NCBI GenBank assembly: GCA_032622095.1
Contig: CP136061.1
Span: forward strand, 84,482,324-84,546,323
DNA: 64,000 nt
Reading direction: 5' to 3'
Source: Siphonodentalium dalli
Taxonomy: Eukaryota; Mollusca; Scaphopoda; Gadilida; Siphonodentaliidae
Position numbers and translations under genes: made by a program. Under the pieces are notes generated by a model. The model worked only from the letters and a program-made list of their open reading frames with translations. It had not been told where the DNA came from and searched no databases. Below, piece by piece: positions 22,925 to 34,730 of the stretch. How positions within the stretch are numbered: the stretch's first letter is position 1; every line of letters starts with the position of its first letter.

Positions 22925-23362
22925 CAAGTCTGGATATAGTGTGTCTGACATTTGCAGAATGAGGCCCCCAGAGGGTGAATTTAGAGATGCTACCCCCCAC
23001 AATGTGCTAGCATCACTAAAGTCACCCTCTGGGGACCTCATTCTGCTTAGGCCTCATCTTCTTGGGAGTATTTAAAATCTCAAATTAACATTGTTTTTAA
23101 TTACATGTTCCCTTCCGTTCAGTTCCTAGTATATTCCCTAATTTTAAGAAGATGAATGCATAATCGAGGTGACTAATAGGTGAACATCACCTATTTCAAC
23201 TGGGGAACTTCAATTTGATCCTTGGTCTCCCATAGCAGAGCAGAATGAGGTTCCTATGGTGTGAATTTGGTGACACTAGCCCACCTTGCAGGATAGCATC
23301 ACTATAATTCACCCTTTAGGGACCTCATTCTGCAAATGACACACACACTATTTCAAGGCTTG
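22925..23362. mobile_element. Family C long element
   Basis: Ends 'caagtctggatatag' and 'tatttcaaggcttg'; two hairpins and the standard interior. Paired with 25392-25819 in the duplication. Confidence 0.75.
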
Positions 23363-23394
23363 ATGGGGAGATATATTAATTTCAAGGTCTTGGA

Positions 23395-23870
23395 CAGTGT
23401 TTAGTTATTAAAGATGGTCTGTCTCTTTGTAAACATATAGTTACCGGGGTATAAAATATTAGATATGAATCAAAGACCTGAAATATGATTGTGTAATTTT
23501 GTCACAAATGAATGTTAATTAGACTCATTACCGCTTATAACTATGGAATAAAACAGTACAAACAATCAGTCTGGGACATTTGATATTTGGAGGGTAGTTA
23601 TGGGAACATAATGATCTCTATATCTATATGGTATCACCTGAATGGTTTGTTCTAAAAAATAGAATAACAAAGTGTCCCATTTAATCATCTCATTTTATAA
23701 TAAAATATTCAAAATAAATTCAATATTAATTGATAGAAGCTTTTCCGGACAGGGTCTTCAATACATATTTATTATTTTATACCCACAAAACTGTTTCAAA
23801 ATTGTTATATGAAGAGATAATCCATCTTTAATATTTGCATGCCAGATGTCAATTCACTGTTTTAGTTATG
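23395..23870. mobile_element. Family D element, partly deleted
   Basis: Left end 'ttattaaagatggtctgtctctttgtaaac' and the inverted right end 'gacagggtcttcaatac...agagataatccatcttta'. Compared with other copies the left subterminal 110 bp ('cccctgtccgg...gttaacaga') is missing. Confidence 0.7.
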
Positions 23871-24082
23871 ATTGTTTAAATTTCGCTGCCTGGCCTTAAA
23901 TTGAATGAGGCAAAACTAATTGTAGAAGCATATCAAATAAAGCAAAGCGCGGCATATTATATTTTGTTTTTTCACGATTCTCGATGCAGTCGGCGCTTGC
24001 TACGCCATCACATTATTATTCCACCGTTACTTTTAGGAAATCCTTAACTATATACTTTCTACAATGATAAGAGAATTATTAG

Positions 24083-24230
24083 CTCAACTTACTTTGTAAG
24101 TTTGAGCTATTGCCATGGATTGGCATCCGTCGTCCATGTGTGCATGCGTCCGTGTGTCCGTCAACAATTTCCTTTCCCGCGGGCTACAGGTCATACCTTT
24201 GGTCTGATCTTTATGAAATTTGTTATATTA
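24083..24230 (+). repeat. Fragment of the 'gagctattgcc' interspersed repeat
   Basis: 'agctcaacttactttgtaag' hairpin-like start, 'tccgtcaacaatttcctttc', 'gggctacaggtcatacctttgg', 'gaaatttgt'. These are the same segments that make up the array at 55.5-58.2 kb. Confidence 0.7.
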
Positions 24231-24315
24231 TACAATATAGAATCTACAAATGTTTGTTTCATTTCTTGATTGAATGTTTAGTCGGCAGAAGATTCGATTA
24301 ACACCAGCAATATGG

Positions 24316-24531
24316 TACAGTAATGCCCTAAATAATCGACTCATTAACCACAGCAGAATTATGGGTAACTTTTCAGGATTTAGTCGGAAATATGGCTTGT
24401 TGCCATTCATCTGAAAGCTCTCACTGAGAGCTTTCCGATGAATGGCAACAAGCCATATTTCCGACTAAATCCTGAAAAGTACCCATAATTCTGCTGTGGT
24501 TAAGGAGTCGAATATTTTGGGCTTTACTGTA
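24316..24531. mobile_element. PAL-A fold-back MITE, copy 8
   Basis: TA-flanked palindrome; positional partner of copy 6. Confidence 0.85.
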
Positions 24532-25117
24532 ATTAACAGCTGTCTGCATGTTTCATAATCATAAGATGATATCTCCAACATTTGTTGGATATTTGTGTCA
24601 AGAACCCCGAAAAAATTATAATTTTCACCACTATAATACACTATAGTTTATATTAAATAAACATTTAAAAATGTATTCAGGGCTCCAGATGTCCAGTTAC
24701 AACAACAACAACCTGGTTGTACTCTTCAGTTGATAAATTGACTTTTTTCTATCATCGGAAACAGTTTATTCTCAGAATCAACTTTGCTATACAAACAATC
24801 TAGTTAAGGGTCATGGGGAGGGGTGGGGTAAACTGGTCTAGGGTGTTAAACAGGGTCAATGGGAGGTATACTCTGCCTCATTTTGAATGGATACCATGCA
24901 ATATTATATATTTTAAAATCATTTCGTCCCCTGGTAAATACTAGGAATATATACTTGGGGGAAATTATTCTAGAAATCTTTTTCAGCCTCAACAATTCTT
25001 TGATTCATCTCCATCTCTTTATTCAACGCTAGTCACCCGACGATTCAAATAAAGCCAATAAGAAGGTAACAGCTGTCTGCATGTTTATCAGATGGGAGCT
25101 CCGCTGATGAGGGAATA

Positions 25118-25334
25118 TACAGTAATGCCCCAAGTAATCGACTCCTTAACCACAGCAGAATTATGGGTAACTTTTCAGGATTTAGTCGGAAATATGGCTT
25201 GTTGCCATTCATCACAAAGCTCTCACTGAGAGCTTTCCGATGAGTGGCAACAAGCCATATTTCCTACTAAATCCTGATAAGTTACCCATAATTCTGCTGT
25301 GGTTAAGGAGTCGATTATTTAGGGCATTACGGTA
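25118..25334. mobile_element. PAL-A fold-back MITE, copy 9
   Basis: Positional partner of copy 7, with the same private variants. Confidence 0.85.
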
Positions 25335-25391
25335 CCTCCCTCTTTATTATACGACTGAGTCTCATTATATGCACCAAGCTTTAAGCCTCAT

Positions 25392-25819
25392 CAAGTCTGG
25401 ATATAGTGTGTCTGACATTTGCAGAATGAGGCCCCCAGAGGGTGAATTTAGAGATGCTACCCCCCACAATGGGCTAGCATCACTAAAGTCACCCCCTCAT
25501 TCTGCTTAGGCCTCATCTTCTTGGGAGTATTTAAAATCTCAAATTAACATTGTTTTTAATTACATGTTCCCTTCTGTTCAGTTCCTATATCCCCTAATTT
25601 GAAGAAGATGAAATGCATAATCGAGGTGACAAACAGGTGAACATCACCTATTTCAACTGGGGAACTTCAATTTGATCCTTGGTCTCCCATAGCAGAGCAG
25701 AATTAGGTTCATATGGGGTGAATTTGGTGACACTAGCCCACCTTGCAGGATAGCATCACTATAATACACCCTTTAGGGACCTCATTCTGCAAATGACACA
25801 CACACTATTTCAAGGCTTG
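25392..25819. mobile_element. Family C long element
   Basis: Partner of 22925-23362; its first hairpin lost the 'tctggggac' segment. Confidence 0.75.
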
Positions 25820-25894
25820 ATGGGGAGATATATTAATTTCAAGGTCTTGGACAGTGTTTAGTTATTAAAGATGGTCTGTCTCTTTGTAAACAAA

Positions 25895-26363
25895 TGTGAC
25901 CCGCCATATCAAATCCAGTCGTAAGTCGGGATTTTTTTTACCCTGTGCCAATGCATTCTCTTATATATGCGAGTCGACCATACATGTAGGTCACCTCGCA
26001 TATATAAGAAAATGCATTGGCCTAACAATTTTTTATCATATTTTTTAAATAAATGTTTCTTACAATTTTTAGGACATAAAATAAAAAACATCCATTACCC
26101 TGCAGGGAGCCTCACACATATATAGAAGCATATAGAAGAGTGTCGTCTGCTCCTGTTTGTCTGAGGCTCTGTATGGGTGAAATTATAAAATTGTTAAAGA
26201 ATACAAGAACAAATTATTAAAATTGTAAAAAATTGTTAGGCCAATGCATTCTCTTATATATGCGAGGCGACCTATGGTCGACTCGCATATATAAGAGATT
26301 AATGCATTGGCACAGGGTAAAAAAAATCCCGACTTACGACTGGATTTGATATGGCGGGTCACG
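25895..26363. mobile_element. Hairpin MITE with GTGACCCGCC ends
   Basis: Terminal inverted repeat of about 45 bp (gtgacccgccatatcaaatc...tcggga). Just inside lie two 'CCAATGCATTCTC' hairpins in opposite orientation. It is absent from the matching place in duplication copy 1, so it was inserted after the duplication or lost from copy 1. Confidence 0.8.
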
Positions 26364-26880
26364 TATAGTTACCGGGGTATAAAATATTAGATATGAATCA
26401 AAGACCCCTGTCCGGAAATGCTTCTATCGATTAATATTGATTATATTTTGAATATTTTCTGGTCCAAAAACATGTGGTTGTTTGGCTAATGAACAATAAA
26501 TGGTTACTGTTAACAGAGACCTGAAATATGATTGTGTAATTTTGTCACAAATGAATGTTAATTAGACTCATTACCGCTTATAACTATGGAATAAAACAGT
26601 ACAAACAATCAGTCTGGGACATTTGATATTTGGAGGGTAGTTATGGGAACATAATGATCTCTATATCTATATGGTATCACCTGAATGGTTTGTTCTAAAA
26701 AATAGAATAACAAAGTGTCCCATTTAATCATCTCATTTTATAATAAAATATTCAAAATAAATTCAATATTAATTGATAGAAGCTTTTCCGGACAGGGTCT
26801 TCAATACATATTTATTATTTTATACCCACAAAACTGTTTCAAAATTGTTATATGAAGAGATAATCCATCTTTAATATTTG
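26364..26880. mobile_element. Family D element
   Basis: More complete than copy 1 of the duplication: has 'cccctgtccggaaatgcttc' near the left and the inverse 'gaagcttttccggacagg' near 26780. Confidence 0.72.
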
Positions 26881-26997
26881 CATGCCAGATGTCAATTCAC
26901 TGTTTTAGTTATGATTGTTTAAATTTCGCTGCCTGGCCTTAAATTGAATGAGGCAAAACTAATTGTAGAAGCATGTCAAATATAGCAAAGCACGGCA

Positions 26998-27214
26998 TAC
27001 AGTGGTGCCCTAAATAAATGTCTCCTTAACCACAGAAGAATTATGGGTAATTTTTCAGGATTTAGTCAGAAATATGGCTTGTTGCCATTCATCGGAAAGC
27101 TCTCACTGAGAGCTTTCCGATGAATGGCAACAAGCCATATTTCCGACTAAATCCTGAAAAATTACCCATAATTCTTTTGTTGTTAAGGAGTCGATTATTT
27201 AGGGCATTACTGTA
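26998..27214. mobile_element. PAL-A fold-back MITE, copy 10
   Basis: TA-flanked. Not present in duplication copy 1, where the surrounding 'gcggcatattat' is uninterrupted. Confidence 0.83.
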
Positions 27215-27432
27215 TCGATACTGTTTTTCCTCGGTTTGTGTAATGCAGTCGGCGCTTGCTACGCCATCAGGTTATTTTTCCATCCTTAACTATATACTGT
27301 CTACAATGATAAGAGAATTATTTAGGTGAAATTTGATTTCATTAAATGTAAAAAAAATATATAAATAATAAACTAAGTAATTATAAAGAAAAAACAACTT
27401 GGATGGAATTTCATTATAATTGTTGTTCAAGC

Positions 27433-27834
27433 TTAACCCTTTTACCCAACAAACCGGCCAAAACCGGCCAAATAAAGCTTCAACAGCCTAAAATATCTTC
27501 GGTCTGTCTCAATAAAACCATACAAATATGGATATCATTGGAACCGGCTCCTTGACCACATTGTGATAGTTACAGTTATGCCCTGTGCCAATGCATTCTC
27601 TTATATATGCGAGTCGACCATAGGTCGCCTCGCATATATAAGAGAATGCATTGGCCTAAAACAAATCTTTTTTTAACACTTTTTACCATTTTTTTCTTAC
27701 ATTCTTTAACAATTTTATAATTTTTAATGTGTTAAGCCAATGCATTCTCTTATATATGCGAGGCGACCTATGGTCGACTCGCATATATAAGAGAATGCAT
27801 TGGCACAGGGCCCTTCTGTTGGGTAAAGGCTTAA
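27433..27834. mobile_element. TTAA-1 element with paired hairpins
   Basis: TTAA on both sides, ends CCCTTTTACCCAACA (one extra T) and TGTTGGGTAAAGG. Confidence 0.85.
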
Positions 27835-27982
27835 ACAATGACAATCTTTTGTGCAGGCACTTGAAAATGTAAGTCAAAATGTTCCCCAAAATGATGTTCA
27901 CTAAATATTCCACAAATTATGTTCACTTATCACATGCATCATGTTCATAAATAACATAAAAACACCCAAATATACATGTACT

Positions 27983-28230
27983 TCCACCTTACAGGGTGGT
28001 AATTCCTCCCTGCATGGATTGTAACCTCTACCATACAGGGTGGTAATTCCTGCTTGCATGAATATATACCTCTACCATACAGGGTGGTAATTCCTGATTG
28101 CATGAATATATACCTCTACCATACAGGGTGGTAATTCCTGCTTGCATGAATATATACCTCTACCATACAGAGTGGTCATTCCTCCTTGCATGAATATATA
28201 CCTCTACCATACAGGGTGGTCATTATACCT
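27983..28230. repeat. Minisatellite, about 46-bp unit, 5 copies
   Basis: Unit 'tacagggtggtaattcctgc' with 'ttgcatgaatatatacctctacca'. The last units have 'ggtcatt'. Confidence 0.9.
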
Positions 28231-28241
28231 TGCATCAATGA

Positions 28242-28363
28242 TTGAGGTCCCCCAGAGGGTGAATTTAATGATGCAGCCTGCTGTGTGGGATAGCGCTAAA
28301 ACACTAAATTCACCCTCTGGGGACCTCATTCTACAAATGACAGGCACGCTAAACTCATACTTG
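28242..28363. mobile_element. Family C2 single hairpin
   Basis: 'gaggtcccccagagggtgaattta' and its complement, with outer 'aggcacgctaaactcatacttg'. The left end is truncated. Confidence 0.65.
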
Positions 28364-28432
28364 ATTCACAGTATTCACCGACACCGAATTCAACATCATA
28401 TGGAATCTCAAATATTCGCAGAGCCCTAATTT

Positions 28433-29256
28433 ACCCTTTGATGACGGGACCTGCGCCGGTGCAGCGACAATAATAATGTTCCAGTGCATTCTCTTATATA
28501 GGCGAGTCTCCGATATGGAGCATCGCAGATATAAAATAATGTACTGGCTTACAAGGTTGAGGTAAATATTGTTAGGCCAATGCATTCTCTTATACAGTAA
28601 TGCCCTAAATAATCGACTCCTTAACCACAGCAGAATTGTCTGTAATTTTTCAGGATTTAGTCAGATATATGGCTCTCACTGAGAGCCCCAAAAGGAGCAT
28701 TGAATATACAAAATAATGCACTGGCTTACAAGGTCAAGGTCAATATTGTTAGGCCAATGCATTCTCTTATATATGCGAGTCTCGATCCCATAGGGAGAAT
28801 TTCATATATAAAATAATGCACTGGCTTACAAGGTCAAGGTAAATATTGATATGCCAATGCATTCTCTTATATATGTGAGTCTCCCATAGGGAGCATCGCA
28901 TATATAATATAATGCTCTGGCTTTCAAGGTCAAGGTAAATATTGTTAGACCAATGCAATTCTCTTATATATGTGAGTCTCCCATAGGGAGCATCGCATAT
29001 ATAAAATAAAGCTCTGGCTTACACGGTCAAGGTAAATATTGTTAGGCCAATGCATTCTCTTATATATGTGAGGTTCCCTATGGGAGACTTGCATATAAAG
29101 AGAATGCATTGGCTTACAAGGTCATGGTAAATATTGTTAGGCCAATGCATTCTCTTATATATGTGAGGTTCCCTATGGGAGACTCACATATATAAGAGAA
29201 TGCACTGGCACAGGGTTTTTGCTAAATTTCTGGAAGCTCCAGGCATGGAAGGGATA
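28433..29256. repeat. TTAA-3 element expanded into a hairpin array
   Basis: Starts 'taccctttgatgacgggacctgcgccgg' and ends 'ctccaggcatggaaggg'. Between the ends the segment 'ggcttacaaggtcaaggtaa..attgttaggccaatgcattctcttatatatg' plus its hairpin partner repeats about seven times at roughly 100 bp. Confidence 0.8.
28593..28688. mobile_element. PAL-A MITE, copy 11, left arm only
   Basis: Left arm with TA flank, ending near the centre 'ctctcactgagagcc'; inside the TTAA-3 hairpin array. Confidence 0.75.
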
Positions 29257-29320
29257 ACATAGTGTAGGAGACATTTCATGTTTAACTCATTTAAAAAGGT
29301 AGTATTTCTTAAAATTGTCC

Positions 29321-29426
29321 TTAACCCTTTGAGTGCCAGGGGCCGATCTCATCGGCCCTAAACCTACAAAATAAGTCTGTTAAAGAATATAAGAATAAAC
29401 TATTAAAATTGTAAAAAAATAATAAT

Positions 29427-29459
<33 letters not shown>

Positions 29460-29574
29460 ATGCATTCTCTTATATATGCGAGGCGACCTATGGTCGACTC
29501 GCATATATAAGAGAATGCATTGGCACAGGGTATATGGGTTGATACAAAAATCAACTTGGCACTCAAAGGGTTAA
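29321..29574. mobile_element. TTAA-2 element with one hairpin and a poly-A spacer
   Basis: TTAA flanks on both sides, ends CCCTTTGAGTGCCAGG. A long A run (about 29428-29452) precedes the hairpin. Confidence 0.87.
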
Positions 29575-29613
29575 ATCTTGAAACGTATTTATTCAAGCTG
29601 GCATTTAGTGGAA

Positions 29614-30408
29614 ACTCAGTTGTTAAAGATGGAGTATCTCTTCATATAACAATTTTGAAATAGTTACGTGGGTATAAAATAATAGATATGAATTGAAGAC
29701 CCCTGTCTGGAAATGCTTCTATCAATTAGTATTGATTTTATTTCAAATATTTTATTATAACATGAGATGATTAAATGGGACACTTTATTGTTCTATTTTT
29801 AGAACAGACAATTCAGGCGATACCATATATCGATAGAGATCACTATGGTGTTCCCATAGCTACGTTCCTAACGTAAAATGTCCCAGATTGGTTGTTTGTA
29901 TTGTTATATTCCATACCGTAGTTATAAGCAATAATGAGTCGATTTAATGTTCATTTGTGACAAATTACACAATAAAATTTCTGGTCTCTGTTAATCTTTT
30001 CAGTGCCAAGTCCGATTTTTGTATCAACCCATATTTCCTTGATCATTTTCAAATTTATTGGTTATAATAATGTGATACATTGATGGAAAGAGCTCATAGA
30101 GCTCTTTCCATCAATGTATCACATTATTATAATCAATAAATTTGAAAAATGATCAAGGAAATATGGGTTGATACAAAAATCGGACTTGGCACTGGAAGGG
30201 TTAACAGTAATCAATAATGTTCGTTAGCTAAGCAACCACACCTTTTTAGACCAGAAAATATTCGAAATATAATCAAGTTAATTTATAGAAGAATTTCCGG
30301 ACAGGGGTCTTCGATTCATATCTAATATTTTATACCCTGGTAACTACATGCATATAGCACATGTTTACAAAGAGATAGCTAGACCATCTTTAAATCTGAC
30401 AACTGAGT
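29614..30408. mobile_element. Family D element, near full length
   Basis: Ends ACTCAGTTGT(T)AAAGATGG and its complement, with about 110 bp of inverted subterminal sequence ('agatatgaattgaagacccc' and its partner). The interior contains 'gatgattaaatgggacact' and 'caggcgataccatat'. A TTAA-2 element is inserted at 29991-30204. No protein-coding content was found. Confidence 0.8.
29991..30204. mobile_element. TTAA-2 variant element, different hairpin core
   Basis: TTAA flanks, ends with 'cagtgccaagtccga'. The core is a perfect palindrome of about 75-bp arms around 'ggaaagagctcatagagctctttcc'. Inserted in family D. A sister copy is at 62586-62763. Confidence 0.85.
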
Positions 30409-30599
30409 AATTTTGTTCTTGTGGTTGTTTTATGGTTACCAGGAAGAAGGAGAACGGAACAATGGCCATCTATTGATTTTTATTCTATCGTTGTCTCTGA
30501 AGCGCCAGCGTTCTTCAGGCCTGTGTTTCTATGAGGCGGCTGCCAATATACTGTTTGATCTATAGCTATTGTTCAGTGATCTATTGATCAAAAAGGTCG

Positions 30600-30870
30600 C
30601 ATCACCCGAGCACTGAGTGCAGGGTGGCATATGACAGAGAGCACCGACTGCAGGGTTGCATGACTGATTGCACCAAGTTCAGGGTGGCACGACAGGGTGG
30701 CATGGCTGAGTGCAGGGTGGCATGACAGGGTGCAGGGTGGCATGGCCAAGTGCAGGGTGGCATAACAGTGCAGGGTGGCATGACAGAGTGCAGGGTGGCA
30801 TGACCAAGTGCAGGGTGGCATGACGGAGTGCAGGGTGGCATGACAGAGTGCAGGGTGGCATGACTGCACT
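30600..30870. repeat. Minisatellite, 17-20 bp unit
   Basis: 'gcagggtggcatgac' with spacer variants 'agagt', 'caagt', 'ggagt'; about 14 units. Long minus-strand open frames here are repeat artefacts rich in CHPAL-type residues. Confidence 0.92.
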
Positions 30871-30881
30871 CATCAGTGATC

Positions 30882-31316
30882 AGGTCTGAAAAATATGGTG
30901 CTGGACATTTGCAGAATGAGTTTCCCAGAGTATGAATTTAGTGACGCTAACCTGCACAGCGGTCTAATTCCTAATTACTAATTCACCTTCTGGGGACCTC
31001 ATTCTGCTTTTCACCTTCTGGGGACCTCACTCTGCTTAGGCCTAGGAAAGTATCATTATTATCAAGTTAACAAATTTTTTGTTTCTTTAGAAAGATTCTT
31101 TTTCTTTTTGAGTTTAGTTTCTCTGTATACCCACATTGGCAGACGACACAGTGCATAATCAAGGTGCACATCTGGGAACTTAAATCTGATTCTAAGTCTC
31201 CAATAGCAGATGAGGTCATTCTGAATGAGGTCCCCATGGGATGAATTTGGTGATGCTAGCCTGCTGTGTGGGGTATTATCACTAAATTCACCCTCTGCGG
31301 ACCTCTCTGTTAACTG
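30882..31316. mobile_element. Family C2 element
   Basis: 'ggtctgaaaaatatggtgct' start with two hairpins; runs into the next minisatellite. Confidence 0.65.
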
Positions 31317-32030
31317 GTATTCAGGATTCATGGGCGGTAGGGGGTGACACCCCTTTCTGTAAACTGGTATTCAGGATTCATGGTGATCGAGTAGGGGGGG
31401 GGGGGGGTGGCACCGGCCCTCGCTGTTAACTGGTATTCAGGATTCATGGTGAGTAGGGGGTGACACCGGCTCTTACTGTTAACTGGTGTTCAGGATTCAT
31501 GGGGGAGGGGGTTCAGCGGTTGACAACACTCTGTTAACTTGTATTCAGGATTCATAGTGAGTAGGGGGTGACACCGGACCTCACTGTTACTGGTATTCAG
31601 GATTCATGGGGGGGGGGGGGCAGGAGGTGACACCCCTCTCTGCTAACTGGTATTCAGGATACATGGGGGGGGCAAGGAGTGACACCCCTCTGTTAATTGG
31701 TATTCGGGATTCATGGGGGGCAGGAGGTGACACCCCTCTCATTCTGTTAACTGGTATTCAGGATTCATGGGGGGGGCAGGAGGTGACACCCCTCCCTGCT
31801 AACTGGTATTCAGGATACATGGGGGGGGGGGCAAGGAGTGACACCCCTCTGTTAATTGGTATTCGAGATTCATGGGGGGGCAGGAGGTGACACCCTTCTC
31901 TTTCTGTTAACTGGTATTCAGGATACATGGGGAGGGGTGAGGGGGTAGGGAGTATTCAGGATTCATGGGGGGGGGCCCGGAAGTGACACCTCTCTGTTGA
32001 CTGGTATTCAGGATACATGGGTCCGGGCTG
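31316..32030. repeat. G-rich minisatellite, about 50-60 bp unit, about 12 copies
   Basis: 'ctgttaactggtattcagga' then 'ttcatgg' plus a G run of 4-12 bases, then 'caggaggtgacacccct'. G-run length varies between units. Confidence 0.92.
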
Positions 32031-32224
32031 GGGGTATGCTCTCCCTAGTAGTTATCCCACATGGGGGTATATATGAACCGGGCGACAACCCAGCTCTTGT
32101 TGAGAATGGTTAGATGATTTTGGAAGGCATTACAGTTTATTAGTTTTTTAGTCTTTATTAAAGAAATTATCTGAGAAGTTATTATCTTACAGGAGGGTTC
32201 CAGTTCATGGGTATATCAGTTTTA

Positions 32225-32645
32225 TTAATCCTTCATGACGGGAGCTACGCTGGTGCAGCATTAACCCTTTTAGTGCCAGGGGCCGATCTCATCGGCCCTA
32301 ATTTATGGTCTGTAGAGTGCCCTAAAAAAAAATTTAAAAAAAAATTTGTTTATTTAAAAAAAAATTTTTTTTTTGGGTTAGGCCAATGCATTCTCTTATA
32401 TATGCGAGGCGACCTATGGTCGACTCGCATATATAAGAGAATGCATTGGCACAGGGTATATGGGTCGATACAAAATCGGACCTGGCACTCAAAGGGTTAA
32501 AGAACCTGTGCCAGTGCATTCTCTTATGTATGATATATGATATATGTATGATGTAGGCTCCCTATGGAAAACTTGCATATATAAGAGAATGCATTGCCAC
32601 AGGATTTTCGGAAAATTTCAGGTAGCTCCAGTCATGGAAGGGTAA
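32225..32645. mobile_element. TTAA-3 element carrying a nested TTAA-2 element
   Basis: Left 'TTAATCCTTCATGACGGGAGC', right 'ctccagtcatggaagggtaaa'. The 'gcagcattaa' near the left end was the TTAA target of the nested copy. Confidence 0.75.
32261..32500. mobile_element. TTAA-2 element nested in TTAA-3
   Basis: Perfect TTAA at both ends, CCCTTTTAGTGCCAGG and its partner, one 67-bp hairpin. Confidence 0.87.
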
Positions 32646-32715
32646 ACACCTGAGCATGTTGTGCTGTGAATTTTGGTAAATTATCCGACTGTTGGATACA
32701 TTTGAGGTGTGAAGC

Positions 32716-32931
32716 TACAGTAATGCCCTAAGTAATTGACTCCTTAACCAGAGCAGAATTGTGGGTAATTTTTCAAAATATAGTCGGAAATATGGCTTGT
32801 TGCCTTTCATCGGAAAGCTCTCGGTGAGAGCTTTCCGATGAATGGCAACAAGCCATATTTCCGACTAAATCCTGAAAATTTACCCATAATTCTGCTATGG
32901 TTAAGGAGTCAATTACTTGGGCATTACTGTA
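32716..32931. mobile_element. PAL-A fold-back MITE, copy 12
   Basis: TA-flanked full palindrome. Confidence 0.86.
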
Positions 32932-33306
32932 ATTATAATCAAATTAAAGCTTGATTTATGACGTGTCACGAGTGATATAATGTGTTAACCCTTTCTTAAC
33001 TAAATGGATTCTCCCACTCAATTATTAAAGTTACATTGGAATAATCTGTTATTCATCTGGAGGGGTGTTTAAAAAAATAAGCAGATGACAGATCATAAAA
33101 GTGCAGATATTTGATACAGGTGCCGAGGGTTACAGTTTCGTATTTTCAGATATGGCTTGGGCTTTATCACCATAATGGAACATTCACCTGGAATTCATGC
33201 TCAGATGATCGAGGACCATGAATACATATATTAATAAATGGAGAGAAATCATATGTTCAAATATTATGTTCAACAACATTTGTTGAACTTATTATCTGAA
33301 CATTTC

Positions 33307-33560
33307 CAAGCCTTGAAATAGGGTGTCTGTCATTTGCAGAATGAGGTCCCCAGAGGGTGAATTTAGTGATGCTACCCCGCATAGCGGGCTAGCATCACCA
33401 AATTCACCCTCTGGGGACCTCATTCTGCTCACACCTCAGCAGAGTGAGGTTCCCAGAGGGTGAATTTGGTGATGCTAGCCCGCTATGTGGGGTAGCATCA
33501 CTAAATTCTCCCTCTGGGGACCTCATTCTGCAAATGACAGACACCCTATTTCAAGGCTTG
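33307..33560. mobile_element. Family C element, double hairpin, TSD AACATTTC
   Basis: CAAGCCTTGAAATAGGG ends and two GCAGAATGAGG hairpins back to back. Perfect 8-bp direct repeat AACATTTC at 33299-33306 and 33561-33568. Confidence 0.88.
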
Positions 33561-33819
33561 AACATTTCCTAAGGGAACTACTCATCAATGAGTATTTAGT
33601 GTGGAAAGGGTTAGCTTCATGGGGGCTTTTTTCCATCATAATTCATGTTCACTGGTAATCCTGAGGATAATAGGAGGTGTGTTACTGGCTACATGTAGGT
33701 AGAGCTGAGGTATTTAAAATTGCAGTAAAAAGTTATATTTCTAGTACTAATAAATATGAAAATATATTAATTCGTAAGATATTTTTATTATGTATTTTTC
33801 AAATTCTCAACACCAATGT

Positions 33820-34030
33820 GGTCGTACTCAACACTGACGGTCTTACTCAACACTGAGAGGGTCTTACTCAACACTGACAGGGTCTTACTCAACACCAATG
33901 TGGTCTTACTCAACACTGACAGGGTCTTAATCAACACTGACATTGTCTTTCTTACACAACACTGACAGGGTCTTACTCATCACTGACAGGGTCTTACTAA
34001 ACACTGACAGGGTCTTGCTCAACACCAACG
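33820..34030. repeat. 21-23 bp minisatellite, about 9 copies
   Basis: 'gggtcttactcaacactgaca' with 'ccaatgt' variants. Followed by a 20-bp 'ggcagtggtctgtatatgat' repeat at 34115-34275. Confidence 0.9.
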
Positions 34031-34513
34031 AGTTATTTTGTTGTCAACTCTGCTCCTTTCAAGATCTGAATCTCATAGAGTTATTAGTAAAACATGTCCG
34101 ATATATGAATCGACTTATTGCAGTGGTCTGTATATGATGGCAGTGGTCTGTATATGATGGCAGTGGTCTGTATATGATGGCAGTGATTGTTAAGATCTGA
34201 ATCTCATAGAGTTATTAGTAAAACATGTCCGATATATGAATCAACTTATGGCAGTGGTCTGTATATGATGGCAGTGACTGCTCTGTGTTGCGAGGGCACA
34301 GAACTCTGCTCTGTAGTGTGCATCCAATGTTCTGTGACTCGGCTGTTTATATATCTATTTTTTTAGGAGACCTTATCTTCAATGTTTACACTTAATGATA
34401 ACTGTGTTCACTCAATGTTTTTACTTGTCTGTTAGCATGTTAGACTTGTCTGTCAATATGTTAGACTTTTCTGTCAGCATGTTAGAATTGTACATTAGTA
34501 TGTTGTTTGTGCA

Positions 34514-34730
34514 TACAGTAATGCTCTAATTAATCGACCTCTTAACCACAGCAGAATTATGGGTAACTTTTCAGGATTTAGTCGGAAATATGGCTTGTTG
34601 CCATTCATCGGAAAGCTCTCGGCGAGAGCTTTCCGATGAATGGCAACAAGCCATATTTCCGACTAAATCCTGAAAAGTTACCCATAATTCTGCTGTGGTT
34701 AAGAGGTCGATTAATTAGAGCATTACTGTA
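34514..34730. mobile_element. PAL-A fold-back MITE, copy 13
   Basis: TA-flanked, almost perfect palindrome; 'aattaatcgacctcttaacc' end variant. Confidence 0.88.

Larger units (their letters stand above)
22110..24080. repeat. Segmental duplication, copy 1
   Basis: Matches 24239-27325 in the same order: 'agaatctacaaatgtttgtttc', PAL-A, 'acaaacaatctagt', PAL-A, family C element, family D segment, and the 'gcagtcggcgcttgctacgccatca' end. It lacks the insertions found in copy 2. Confidence 0.85.
24239..27325. repeat. Segmental duplication, copy 2
   Basis: Tandem partner of 22110-24080. It carries extra blocks at about 24530-24790, a hairpin MITE at 25895-26363, the family D subterminal block at 26405-26516, and PAL-A copy 10 at 26998-27214. 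Confidence 0.85.

Noticed and set aside
30588-30873. Minus-strand open frames of 64-93 codons in three frames
   Set aside because: All are translations of a 17-20 bp minisatellite.
32193-32210. Possible 18-nt microexon (acceptor ATCTTACAG, donor GTATAT)
   Set aside because: Phase 0, but the donor is weak and it abuts a mobile element; not enough support.
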